DNA from: a bacterium
GTDB lineage: Bacteria > Elusimicrobiota > Elusimicrobia > UBA1565 > UBA9628
Direction of reading: 5' to 3'
Length of the DNA stretch: 64,000 nucleotides
Assembly: GCA_021782205.1 (NCBI GenBank)
Contig: JAJXVH010000007.1
Coordinates: 1 to 64,000 of the forward strand
Both the position numbers and the translations under genes were made by a program. Under the pieces are notes generated by a model. It searched no databases. It saw only the letters and a list, made by a program, of their open reading frames with translations, and was not told the origin of the DNA. Of the stretch, positions 1 to 8,000 are shown in pieces (position 1 is the stretch's first letter; every line of letters begins with the position of its first letter).

Positions 1-171
1 CTCGTGGTGCAGGCGGAGGTCTCGGTAGGTCGCCTCCACGTCCTCGCCGAACTCGCGCCGTAGGGCGGAGATTAAATAGAGGATGCCGACCGGAGGCTGG
101 AGAACCAGATTCTGCGCCGGCTCAAATGGCTTGACGAGCAGCACACGAATTATGCGGTTCTTTAAAGCCAT
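1..171 (-). CDS. B12-binding-type radical SAM protein, N-terminal 57 residues (cut by window edge)
   Basis: Translating the minus strand from the ATG at 171 gives 57 open residues running off the left edge. They contain a beta strand IIRVLLVKPFEP, then a QPPVGILYLISALRREFG segment. This hydrophobic strand followed by P-P-x-G-x-x-Y-L is the usual start of the cobalamin-binding domain of B12-binding radical SAM proteins. The two complete relatives at 979 and 2478 begin the same way. The gene lies downstream of the glycosyltransferase with 56 nt between them and probably belongs to the same minus-strand operon. Most of the protein, including the iron-sulfur motif, lies outside the window, so the radical SAM assignment rests on the N-terminus and context. 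Confidence 0.68.
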   Translation of the reverse strand, partial: MALKNRIIRVLLVKPFEPAQNLVLQPPVGILYLISALRREFGEDVEATYRDLRLHHE

Positions 172-227
172 GCGAAAAATTGTAGCAAACTGGTTGAACG
201 CCGATGCTCTCCGGACCTCCGCCGGTC

Positions 228-977
228 TTAATCAAGGGGGGCAAATCGCCAGCGCACGATGGTCCAAAGTATGCGAACGCCGTCGGTCCAGCGAATCTTT
301 TTACCTTCCTCGTAGCCGCGCGGGCAGTATCGGATCGAGACTTCCGTGATCCGCGCGCCACGCCGCATCAGCTTGCATACCAGTTCGTTGTCGAACTCAA
401 AGCCGTCGGCCGTGATGCTCAATCCGGCGACGGCTTCGCGGCGGAAGGCTTTATAGCCGCCCTCATAGTCGCTGATGGCGGCGTCGTAGAGCAGGTTCGT
501 CAGTCGCACGATAGCCAGATTGCCGATGTAGTGCGTGAAGAACGGCGAGCGGCGCTGGCCGAAAAAAAAGCGCGGCCGTTCGCCGGCGAAACGCGTTCCC
601 AAAACCGCGTCGGCCTTTCCGGCCAGCAGGGGCTCTAGGACGATGCGGTAATCATCCGGGCAATATTCGAGATCGCCGTCCTGGATAAGGAAAATGTCTC
701 CGTGCGCGGCGGCGAGGCCCGTTTTCACGGCGGCACCTTTGCCTCGATTCGCGTGGTGGGAGAGAACGCGCACGTCGGCCGAAACCGCGAGGGCCGCGGC
801 GGTGCCGTCCGTCGAGCCGTCGTCGACGACGATGAGTTCGCGCTCCAAGCCTCCCGTGTCGGCGGCGCGGGCACGCGCCACGATTTCGGCCACGGTGCGC
901 GCCTCGTTGTAGCAGGGGATGATGATCGACAGCAGGCGCGGACCGGGCGCGGATGGGGGCGTTCCTTCTTGAGCCAA
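228..977 (-). CDS. Family 2 glycosyltransferase (dolichyl-phosphate mannosyl/glucosyltransferase-like)
   Basis: A 249-residue GT-A glycosyltransferase. Motifs in order are LLSIIIPCYNEA at the N-terminus, ELIVVDDGSTDGT (nucleotide-sugar binding), NRGKGAAVKTGL, and DIFLIQDGDLEY, which holds the metal-binding DxD-type acidic motif. It is soluble apart from possible membrane association and resembles enzymes that transfer a sugar to a polyprenyl phosphate. No ATG is available upstream of the first conserved strand. I chose the TTG at 977, which begins 1 nt after the stop codon of the upstream radical SAM gene; longer versions would run antisense-free but deep into that gene. Its place in an operon with B12 radical SAM enzymes and a sterol-desaturase-like protein suggests lipid or cell-surface glycan modification. 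Confidence 0.82.
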   Translation of the reverse strand: MAQEGTPPSAPGPRLLSIIIPCYNEARTVAEIVARARAADTGGLERELIVVDDGSTDGTAAALAVSADVRVLSHHANRGKGAAVKTGLAAAHGDIFLIQDGDLEYCPDDYRIVLEPLLAGKADAVLGTRFAGERPRFFFGQRRSPFFTHYIGNLAIVRLTNLLYDAAISDYEGGYKAFRREAVAGLSITADGFEFDNELVCKLMRRGARITEVSIRYCPRGYEEGKKIRWTDGVRILWTIVRWRFAPLD

Positions 978-978
978 A

Positions 979-2481
979 TTACGCCTCGACCCGCGCGCCG
1001 ATCGGCCCAAGGGTCGAGCGCCGGAGTATGCACGAAGGCAATTGTCCCATCGAACTCTCAAAGCGTACGGATGGGCGCGCTTGTGGGAAAGGGATGCCCA
1101 GGCGCGCGCGCACGTCGTGCTCGATGAAGTCTCGGAGACGGACAAGATCCGCGGCTTCAAGGTCGTCCGTGAATACATAGGACCGGTATCCGCCGTTCGG
1201 GTCGCCCTTGTAATACTCCGCGACGCGTGTATAGTCGATATCCCAACTGTGCAATTGATCGCCGGTGCCGGCGCAGCGGTATGTCCAGGCTCCCGGAATA
1301 GACGCGTGAGGGACGGCGCGGTCGTAATAAGGTGAGCCGGGATAAGTGGTGATGATCGTCACGTCGAAATCGTCGGGACGCGAGTTCAGAAGCCATTCGT
1401 GCGTCAGTCGTGCCGTCATCTCGCTTTCGCCGGGATGCCCCAGCGACATCAGCGCCTTGATTTTTAGACCGTGCCGGCGGGCGATCTCCAGACAGCGGGA
1501 ATTTTCTTCGCGCGTCGCTCTCTTCTCCATGTTAGCCAGCATCCTGGGCGAACCGGACTCGAACCCCGCCAAAATCCAACGGAACCCCGCGCGGTACATG
1601 GCGGAGGCCTGCGCGTCGCTGAAAAGGTCGGCTTTCACGAATCCTCGCAGACGCCATTCGACCCCGCGCTTGTCCTGCTCGGCGCGCAAGCGCACCATAA
1701 GTTCCAGCATGCGGCTGTTGACGTTCAGTTCGTCATCGTAGAACATAAAGCCGTTGATGCCATAGTCTTCATGCAGCCGCGTGATCTCTTCGATGACGCG
1801 ATCGGTCGAACGGGTGCGCACGCGGCGCAAGGACGGAGATTGGCGGCCTCCGCAAAAGCCGCAGCCGAAAGGACAGCCCAGCTGGGCGATCAGGCTCAGA
1901 GCTCGTTCTCCCTCGATCTCATAGCGATAACTCGCGACGTCCAGCAGATGGCGCGCGGGCAGCGGCAGCTCGTTCAAGCGCGCGGCGTTCAAAAACATGG
2001 GGGACTTTGCGTCGTCGGCATCGATCAGCTTCGGCGCATCCGCCTGTAGCGCGCGGAAAATCGCCTCTTCACCATCTCCGGCCACCAAACAATCGAAGGA
2101 TTCGACTAAACGGTCCATGGCCTTGAGCGCGCGTCCTCCGCCTCCCGCACGCCCGCTCCGGCAAGCGGCGTTGACCAGCGTGACGTGCGGGCCGCCCAGG
2201 ATGATGCGCGCGGCGGGGCGAGCGCGACGCAGGGCGCGTGCGATCTCTAGGGCGGCCGGCATCTGCGGAGTGGTGGCGGTCAGTCCAAAGACCGGCGCGG
2301 CGCTGGCCGTGGCGTGCCGTGACGCGACATCCGCGTAGTTCTGGATTCCCGATAAATCGAGCACTTCCACGGCGAGCCCGGCGCTCTCCAGGACCGCGGC
2401 CACGCGCAGAATGCCCAAGGACATAAAAACTTTCTCGTCCAGAAGAAAGGACGATGGCGGGACGATGAGACAGACATTCAT
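979..2481 (-). CDS. B12-binding domain radical SAM protein
   Basis: A 500-residue protein with an N-terminal cobalamin-binding Rossmann domain (residues about 1-150). Visible there are VCLIVPPSSF, a VFGLTATTPQ strand, RIILGGPHV and a CLVAGDGEEA loop. A radical SAM barrel follows, with C203-x3-C207-x2-C210 in LGCPFGCGFCGG. Enzymes of this class perform methylations or other radical chemistry on unactivated carbons, often in lipids or natural products. The ATG at 2481 overlaps the stop codon of the preceding radical SAM gene (ATGA), so the two are translationally coupled. That start also places the strand MNVCLIVPP at the expected N-terminus. The substrate cannot be told from sequence; the neighbouring hydroxylase and glycosyltransferase favour a lipid. 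Confidence 0.88.
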   Translation of the reverse strand: MNVCLIVPPSSFLLDEKVFMSLGILRVAAVLESAGLAVEVLDLSGIQNYADVASRHATASAAPVFGLTATTPQMPAALEIARALRRARPAARIILGGPHVTLVNAACRSGRAGGGGRALKAMDRLVESFDCLVAGDGEEAIFRALQADAPKLIDADDAKSPMFLNAARLNELPLPARHLLDVASYRYEIEGERALSLIAQLGCPFGCGFCGGRQSPSLRRVRTRSTDRVIEEITRLHEDYGINGFMFYDDELNVNSRMLELMVRLRAEQDKRGVEWRLRGFVKADLFSDAQASAMYRAGFRWILAGFESGSPRMLANMEKRATREENSRCLEIARRHGLKIKALMSLGHPGESEMTARLTHEWLLNSRPDDFDVTIITTYPGSPYYDRAVPHASIPGAWTYRCAGTGDQLHSWDIDYTRVAEYYKGDPNGGYRSYVFTDDLEAADLVRLRDFIEHDVRARLGIPFPQARPSVRFESSMGQLPSCILRRSTLGPIGARVEA

Positions 2482-4019
2482 GCCTTTGCGGACGCCTCTG
2501 TCGCGGCGGCGCAACGGCCCGGCCGGAAGCGGTCCTTTATGCTGCGCAAGGCCACGTCCAGTCGGGACTCCTCGCGGCCGCGGATGAAGTTGAAGATCAG
2601 GCGGAGTATTCTTGATGGGTGCAATAGGTAGCTGATCGCGTAAAACAGCGCCATCGAGCCGAGGCGATAGAACGAGAGTCGCCGGCTGGAGAGGCGCGGC
2701 GCGTAGGAGCGGGAGTAGCGCAGGTCGCTGTAGCTGGTCAGAGCCAAGAAATAGTCCGAGTCCAAGGCGCCGATCGCGCCGGAGCCGCGCAGTTCTTCGA
2801 ATAGCTCTGAGCCGGGATACGGAGAGAAGCAGGCGATGTAGGCGTCGTGTACCCCGAGAGCGGCCATGCGCGCCAAGAAAAAGGCAGTCTCGAGAAGATG
2901 GCGATCCGATTCATGCGGAAAACCCATGATCATGTTGAGCTTGACGTTCATGCCTTCGCGCAGGGCGGCGGAGATCGAACGGGTCATTCGGTCCAGATCC
3001 ACGTTCTTCTTGATCCTGCGAAGTGTTGCCGGCGAGCCTGATTCGGGGGCGTAGCTGATGTTTCGCTGTCCGGAGGAGCGCATGAGGCGGAGGCACTCCT
3101 CATCCAGCGCCTCCGATCGTGTGCCCGCCGGCATTTGCCAGGTGATGTCCCATCCGCGCTCGAGGATCTTGCCGGCGAACTCGACGACCCAATCCTTGCG
3201 CACGATCGCCGTCAGGTCGTATAAATCGAAGTTGCGCACGCCGTAACGCTTGATGGCGTCCTGCATCTCGTCGAGCACGTCGTCCGGGTTGCGGGCGCGC
3301 CAGCGGGTAGTCCACATCCGCGGGCTGGAGCAGAACGTGCATTGGAATGGACATCCCCGGGAGGCGACGAGCGGGAGCGTTCTGCCGGGATTGACGCCGT
3401 AGCCCAGACCATTGGCCAGGTAATTCTCCATCGGCAGCAGGTCCCACGCCGGGCGCGGGATCGATTCTAGGGGCTCCAGGCGCCGCCTTCCGGGCGCGAT
3501 CCGGGTGTTTCCCGCGTGGCGGTACACCGTGCCCGCCACGCCCGTGGCGGAGCCACTTTCGATGGCCTTCAGTAGGTCGACGATGGTCGCCTCTCCCTCG
3601 CCGAGCACACCGATGTCCAATTCCGGGCAGTCGCTGAGGCAAAACTCAGGCAAAGCGGTCAGGTGCTCCCCGCCTGCGATTAGGACGGCGTGGGGCATTC
3701 GCGGGCGCAAGTCGCGGAAAATATTTTTTACCGTCGGCCAGTCATGCGAAAACATGACCGAGATTCCCAGCGCATCACAATTTCCCGCGCGCGCGACGAG
3801 CTCCTCGGGCGGCAGACCATAGCCGACGAAGTTGCCGTTCCCCGTGGTCCACCGGCGGAAAGGGGCCTCGCCGAGCGCGTCGACGCAGGACACGTCCCAG
3901 CCCGCGCCGCGCGCGGCGGCCGCAACATACGCCAGGCCCAGAGGCGGACATATCGGCGAAGCATGCGCCCAGCGCGGCACGATCATCGGCGGGCGCAGTA
4001 GGACCAGGCGGGGTTTCAT
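2478..4019 (-). CDS. B12-binding domain radical SAM protein
   Basis: A 513-residue paralogue of the next gene in the operon. The N-terminal domain shows RLVLLRPPMIVPRW, PPLGLAYVAAAARGAG, ALGISVMFSHDW, AVLIAGGEHLTALPEF and DIGVLGEGEAT, the pattern of a cobalamin-binding domain. The iron-sulfur motif is C223-x3-C227-x2-C230 in RGCPFQCTFCSS, followed by a barrel with KLNMIMGFPHESD near the end. It starts 10 nt after the stop of the hydroxylase gene and ends in a 4-nt overlap with the next radical SAM gene. I infer two consecutive steps on the same or related substrates. There is no clear specificity marker such as an HpnP or BchE signature. Confidence 0.88.
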   Translation of the reverse strand: MKPRLVLLRPPMIVPRWAHASPICPPLGLAYVAAAARGAGWDVSCVDALGEAPFRRWTTGNGNFVGYGLPPEELVARAGNCDALGISVMFSHDWPTVKNIFRDLRPRMPHAVLIAGGEHLTALPEFCLSDCPELDIGVLGEGEATIVDLLKAIESGSATGVAGTVYRHAGNTRIAPGRRRLEPLESIPRPAWDLLPMENYLANGLGYGVNPGRTLPLVASRGCPFQCTFCSSPRMWTTRWRARNPDDVLDEMQDAIKRYGVRNFDLYDLTAIVRKDWVVEFAGKILERGWDITWQMPAGTRSEALDEECLRLMRSSGQRNISYAPESGSPATLRRIKKNVDLDRMTRSISAALREGMNVKLNMIMGFPHESDRHLLETAFFLARMAALGVHDAYIACFSPYPGSELFEELRGSGAIGALDSDYFLALTSYSDLRYSRSYAPRLSSRRLSFYRLGSMALFYAISYLLHPSRILRLIFNFIRGREESRLDVALRSIKDRFRPGRCAAATEASAKA

Positions 4020-4029
4020 CGCGACGTTC

Positions 4030-4791
4030 TCATGTCGGTGCGGCGAGCGAGGATCTCAGCGCCTCCCTAAAGTTGCGCAAAGCTTGAATGTTTTGTCCCC
4101 AAAAAAATTGAGGGTAAGGCGTGCCTGTGCCGTAATCGAGCGAGTCTCGCAAGCGGTCCTCCGGTTCCGCCGCGGTGCCGAAGAGCCAGTCGAGAGCCGT
4201 TATCGTGTTGCCGTAATTGGAGCGTTGATGGCGTGGAGAATTCAGGTGGTGAAGTCGGTGCATATCCGGGGTCATTAAGAGGTAACGCGAAAGCCTATTT
4301 GTCTTCAGACGAATATTGGCGTGTTGAAAGGCTCCGAAGACAACATTGAGCGCGCCCAGTATTCCCGCGATCTCCGGACCCGTACCAACAAGGGAGAAAA
4401 CCGTCACTGTAAGCGCGTTGCGCATGGCGGTGTCGACGGCATGGCTTCTTGCTCCGGCCAGCCAATCAATCTGCGTGCTGGAATGATGGACCTCATGAAA
4501 AGCCCAAAGAAAATCCCAGCGATGCGCGGCGCGGTGGAGCAGGTAATGCCCTAGTTCAAAGACGAGAAATGAGGCGGCAAATCGCAACCAGAAAGGCCTC
4601 GTCGCAAGTGTGCCGACGCCGTTAAATAACGTCGGTAGGTGTTCGCCGGCATACGAGATGAGCTGCGGCTGGATGATGGCGTAAAAGCCTAGATCACTCA
4701 CGAATCCGTTGCGGAAAATGGGGATACGTCGAATTGGAAAGAAACGTTCCAATACGGCGACGGAAAGTATGCCGAAGAGCATACGCTTCAT
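4030..4791 (-). CDS. Fatty acid hydroxylase / sterol desaturase superfamily membrane protein
   Basis: A 253-residue integral membrane di-iron enzyme candidate. The eight-histidine signature of the family is present in order: HYLLHRAAH, HEVHHSS, FQHAN, and DMHRLHH near the C-terminus. Hydrophobic segments lie around residues 1-25, 55-80 and 120-150. Family members hydroxylate or desaturate sterols, carotenoids, fatty acids or sphingolipids in the membrane. It is the first gene of the minus-strand operon, upstream of the B12 radical SAM genes. This supports a lipid-modification pathway. The ATG at 4791 is preceded by an AT-rich gap shared with the divergent gene at 5038. Confidence 0.85.
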   Translation of the reverse strand: MKRMLFGILSVAVLERFFPIRRIPIFRNGFVSDLGFYAIIQPQLISYAGEHLPTLFNGVGTLATRPFWLRFAASFLVFELGHYLLHRAAHRWDFLWAFHEVHHSSTQIDWLAGARSHAVDTAMRNALTVTVFSLVGTGPEIAGILGALNVVFGAFQHANIRLKTNRLSRYLLMTPDMHRLHHLNSPRHQRSNYGNTITALDWLFGTAAEPEDRLRDSLDYGTGTPYPQFFWGQNIQALRNFREALRSSLAAPT

Positions 4792-4984
4792 GGCGCGCTC
4801 GCGGATCGATTGTCAGAGCACGGCCTATTTGGTTTAGCTCTCACTTTCGGTGGTCAACGAAGAATTTTAGCATAGCCTGAGTTCCATCGGGTAGCATGGC
4901 GCGAAATTTCGACGGCTGTTGAAATCTGTGATTGTGCTTATTCTACCTGTCAAAATTGCGGGTTTATTGCATTTGGAAATCGTG

Positions 4985-4990
4985 TATAAT
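4985..4990 (+). promoter_or_regulatory. Sigma70-type -10 box upstream of the exported protein gene
   Basis: A perfect TATAAT sits 47 nt before the ATG at 5038 in an unusually AT-rich patch of this otherwise GC-rich window. The best -35 candidate is weak (TTTATT with a 16-nt spacer). A strong Shine-Dalgarno, AGAGAGGAAG, sits just before the ATG. The rest of the 4792-5037 interval holds no gene that I can see. Confidence 0.5.
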
Positions 4991-5037
4991 AATGCGAAGT
5001 GATTAAGTCTCAATCCCATAATTCCTAGAGAGGAAGA

Positions 5038-6036
5038 ATGAAGAACCTGGCGGCGGCGTTGGTCTTGTTGGTGTTGACGGGGCCGCTCATGTCCGCGCGC
5101 GCGGAGGGCCAGGGCGGTTTTGGAGAAGAGTTCAAGCGCGTCCAAGCCAGTTTCAAAAAGCTGAATCAGAGGGCTCGGGATTACGGGACGCCCGCGAAGG
5201 CCAAGGCGTCCTGCTATCGCGCATTCGATGCTGACGCGGCTCTGACCCAGGCCTCCGTCCTTGGCAGGAGCGCCGGCGACACTCCGACTGCGGAGCAGGC
5301 CGCGGCGATCCAGTATCTTGCTTGCATGTATTTGAGCGGCGGTCCTATGGATCCCTGCCGAAATTGGAGCCCGCAATCCCCATTGTGCAACGAATTGCTC
5401 CAGCGCTTTGTTTTGGTGCGGGTGTTTGGCCTGAGCGCCTCCGACCCGCAGGGCGCGAAGAATCTTTGTTCTTCTGTGTTTGAGCAGTCGCCTCCTTCTT
5501 TTTGCGACATCGTGGTCGATAATGAGGCCGATCCTGCGAAGCGCGACATCATGCTAACGAAAATATTGCCCAAGGTGTCCTTGCAAGAATTCCAAAAAGA
5601 GGAAATAGCAATACAGGGCCGCGCGAGTCCGGCCTTATGTCGTGAATTGGGTAAGGCCCGATGGACGTGGAGCGTCAACTGCCCGACCATGCGTATGGTC
5701 CGCGCGGCAAAGGATTCCGGCTCTTCCGCCGCTTGTGGTGGATCGGGCCTCTGCCTGGCCATGCTGGGCGGCAAGAGCAATGTCTGCGATCCGTATTTGA
5801 GTTCGATGCGCAGGACCTACTGCGATGGCTCCATGGAGCCGCTGCGATTGCAGCTACTGGATCAGGCTCGTTCGTTGCGGTCGTCATTGCAGGTGTTGGA
5901 CTCGCACGCGCCGGACAGCTACAAAGATCGCATCTCGGAATTGAATGGAAAAATCAACGTCATAATTAATGGCGTTCAGAGAATGGGTAAGCATAAGTCT
6001 GAAGGCGACGAGCCGGCATCGACGGGCTCAAACTAA
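5038..6036 (+). CDS. Exported Cys-rich protein of unknown function
   Basis: A 332-residue protein that I do not recognise. It begins with a clear Sec signal peptide: MKN, then a hydrophobic stretch, then a likely signal peptidase I site after SARA. The mature protein has about fifteen cysteines, including ASCYRAF, YLACMYL, NLCSSVF, SFCDIVV, SVNCPTM, SAACGGSGLCLAM, SNVCDPYL and TYCDGS. This suggests several disulfides outside the cytoplasm. The C-terminus is helical (LLDQARSLRSSLQVL), with a polar Ser/Asp/Glu tail. The start is fixed by a strong AGGAAG ribosome binding site and an upstream TATAAT. It appears to stand alone as a transcription unit. Confidence 0.7.
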   Translation: MKNLAAALVLLVLTGPLMSARAEGQGGFGEEFKRVQASFKKLNQRARDYGTPAKAKASCYRAFDADAALTQASVLGRSAGDTPTAEQAAAIQYLACMYLSGGPMDPCRNWSPQSPLCNELLQRFVLVRVFGLSASDPQGAKNLCSSVFEQSPPSFCDIVVDNEADPAKRDIMLTKILPKVSLQEFQKEEIAIQGRASPALCRELGKARWTWSVNCPTMRMVRAAKDSGSSAACGGSGLCLAMLGGKSNVCDPYLSSMRRTYCDGSMEPLRLQLLDQARSLRSSLQVLDSHAPDSYKDRISELNGKINVIINGVQRMGKHKSEGDEPASTGSN

Positions 6037-6096
6037 TTCAATAAGTTTTTTCGCCTTAAACCATCACGACCCGTAATATGTTTTGAGCGCGGTTCT

Positions 6097-6633
6097 ATGT
6101 CATCGTTGTTGAAATACTTTCTTTGGGTCTACGCGCGGGCGCTGATATGGATCGCGTCGTCGGCGTTCGCGCTGCGCGCGGCGACGGGCAAAACGCCGGT
6201 CGCGCGGGGCTTCGCGCTGGCCCATCTGGCGGCGCTGGCCTTCGGCATCCTTGTCGACGTCTACCTGATCAATTGGGCGCCGCGTTCGTGGTTGCGCATC
6301 GAAGTCATGCAGTGGGTGTTCACTGCGCCGATCGTCATTTTCACGATCATCTCCCTGTGGATCGGCAGTTGGGAGGTCTCCGTGGAGCCGCCGGACGTGT
6401 TCATGACCTTAGTGCCGGTCGTGACCTGGGCGCTGATGGTGATCTACGGCTGGCAGTCCATGTGGGACTACAACGTGCTGGGCGCCTGGTTCGTCTCCGC
6501 GGCGTCGGGCGCGGTCGACCTCTGGACGCGCTTCGGGCCGCCGTGGGCGCGGCGCCGCAGCTACGTTTGCCGTTTGGCGGGCTACGCGGTCGTGGTGCTG
6601 ACGGTCTACCTGGTGTTGCCGCACACCGGCTGA
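6097..6633 (+). CDS. Small polytopic membrane protein of unknown function
   Basis: A 178-residue protein with about four or five predicted membrane spans: LLKYFLWVYARALIWIASSAF, FALAHLAALAFGILVDVYLI, MQWVFTAPIVIFTIISLWIG, FMTLVPVVTWALMVIYGW, and a last span YAVVVLTVYLVLP. It is rich in Trp and contains no catalytic motif that I recognise. The ATG at 6097 follows a short AT-rich gap after the exported-protein gene. It is convergent with the aminotransferase gene, with only 18 nt between their stops. Confidence 0.6.
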   Translation: MSSLLKYFLWVYARALIWIASSAFALRAATGKTPVARGFALAHLAALAFGILVDVYLINWAPRSWLRIEVMQWVFTAPIVIFTIISLWIGSWEVSVEPPDVFMTLVPVVTWALMVIYGWQSMWDYNVLGAWFVSAASGAVDLWTRFGPPWARRRSYVCRLAGYAVVVLTVYLVLPHTG

Positions 6634-6651
6634 GCGCTGGCGCGCATCGGC

Positions 6652-7998
6652 TCAGCTTTCCAACTCGTTCAGGCAGGCGTCGAAAATCTCCAAGCCTTTG
6701 TCGACGTCGTAGGCGTCGAGCACCAGCGGGGGTGCCACGCGGATGGTCGATTTGCCGCAGCCGAGCAGGAGCAGGCCCTTGGTGAAGGCCAGTTGCTCCA
6801 GCCGCGCGACCAGTTCGACGGCGGGCTCCTTGGTGGCGCGGTCCTTGACGAACTCCACGCCGATGAACAGTCCCAGCCCGCGCACGTCGCCGATGCAGGC
6901 GTGCTTGTCCTGCAGTTTCTTAAGACCGGCCAGCAGGCGCGCGCCCATCGCGACGGCGTTGTCGGCCAGTTCGTTTTCGACCAGAGCCAAAGTGGCGAGC
7001 GCGGACGCGCAGGCCACGGGGTTGCCGCCGTAGGTGGAGCCGTGCGAACCGCGCGGCCAGGTCATGACCGACTCCTTGGCCAGGATCGCACCGATGGGCA
7101 TGCCGGAGCCCAGGCCTTTGGCCGAGACCAAAATGTCGGGGACCACGCCCATGTGCTCGCAGGCCCACATCTTGCCGGTGCGGCCGACGCCGGTCTGGAC
7201 CTCGTCGAAGACCAGCATGATGCCGTACTCGTCGCAGATGCGCCGCCAGAACTGCAGGAATTCCTTGTCCGGGATCGCGTAGCCGCCCTCGCCCTGCAGG
7301 GGCTCGATGATCACGGCGGCGACGTCCTCGGGCGAGAGCTTGGTCTCGAAGAGTTCCAGCGCGGCCTGCACGCAGTCCTCCAGCGTATTGCGGTAGGGGT
7401 TGTGGAACGGCAGGTGGTAGACCTCGGGCAGGAGCGGCCCGAAGCCCTTGCGGTACTTGACCTTGGAGCTCGACAGCGACATGCCCGCGTACGTGCGCCC
7501 ATGGAACGCGTTGTGAAACGAGATCAGCGCGCTGCGGTGGGTGCGGTAGCGCGCGAGCTTGACCGCGCCTTCAATGGACTCCGTGCCGGAGTTCGACAGG
7601 AACACGCGCCACTTCCCTCCGCCGGGCGCGGACTTGGCGAGCCGCTCGCACAGATCAGCGAATCCCTGATAATAAAAGTCGGTGCCGCAAATGTGAAAGA
7701 ACTTCGCCGCCGCGTCCTGCACGGCCTTGACCACTTTCGGATGGGCGTAGCCTGTTGAAGAAACCGCGATGCCGGCCATCCAGTCGATATAGCGGTTGCC
7801 GTCGACGTCCTCCACCATCGCGCCGCGGCCGCCGTCGATGACCAGCGGATACTCCTTTATATACGACGGGGACGAATACAGCATGTCCTTGGCGATGACC
7901 CCCTGGGCCTTCGGGCCGGGGGGGGCGGCGACGATCCGGGGATAGTCTCGGCCGGTCGGCGTCTTGGCGGGCTTCGCGGGGGACGTTTTCGTGGCCAT
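6652..7998 (-). CDS. Class III PLP-dependent aminotransferase (acetylornithine/4-aminobutyrate type)
   Basis: A 448-residue fold-type I aminotransferase. Motifs include NRYIDWMAGIAVSSTGYAHP, SNSGTESIEGAVKLAR (cofactor phosphate binding), HNAFHGRTYAG, VIIEPLQGEGGY, LVFDEVQTGVGRTGK, and the Schiff-base lysine in SAKGLGSGMP. The N-terminus MLYSSPSYIKEYPLVID resembles the archaeal-like broad-specificity ornithine/GABA aminotransferase branch. It starts at ATG 7998, 2 nt after the aldehyde dehydrogenase stop. A longer reading to 8121 would overlap that gene. With its neighbours it probably feeds amino groups from ornithine, GABA or a similar omega-amine toward glutamate. Confidence 0.88.
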   Translation of the reverse strand: MATKTSPAKPAKTPTGRDYPRIVAAPPGPKAQGVIAKDMLYSSPSYIKEYPLVIDGGRGAMVEDVDGNRYIDWMAGIAVSSTGYAHPKVVKAVQDAAAKFFHICGTDFYYQGFADLCERLAKSAPGGGKWRVFLSNSGTESIEGAVKLARYRTHRSALISFHNAFHGRTYAGMSLSSSKVKYRKGFGPLLPEVYHLPFHNPYRNTLEDCVQAALELFETKLSPEDVAAVIIEPLQGEGGYAIPDKEFLQFWRRICDEYGIMLVFDEVQTGVGRTGKMWACEHMGVVPDILVSAKGLGSGMPIGAILAKESVMTWPRGSHGSTYGGNPVACASALATLALVENELADNAVAMGARLLAGLKKLQDKHACIGDVRGLGLFIGVEFVKDRATKEPAVELVARLEQLAFTKGLLLLGCGKSTIRVAPPLVLDAYDVDKGLEIFDACLNELES

Positions 7999-8000
7999 AA

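Noticed and set aside
978-1178. N-terminal extension of the glycosyltransferase
   Set aside because: It would lie entirely inside the radical SAM gene in another frame and reads as low-complexity Arg/Ser sequence; the family normally begins at LLSIIIPCYNE.
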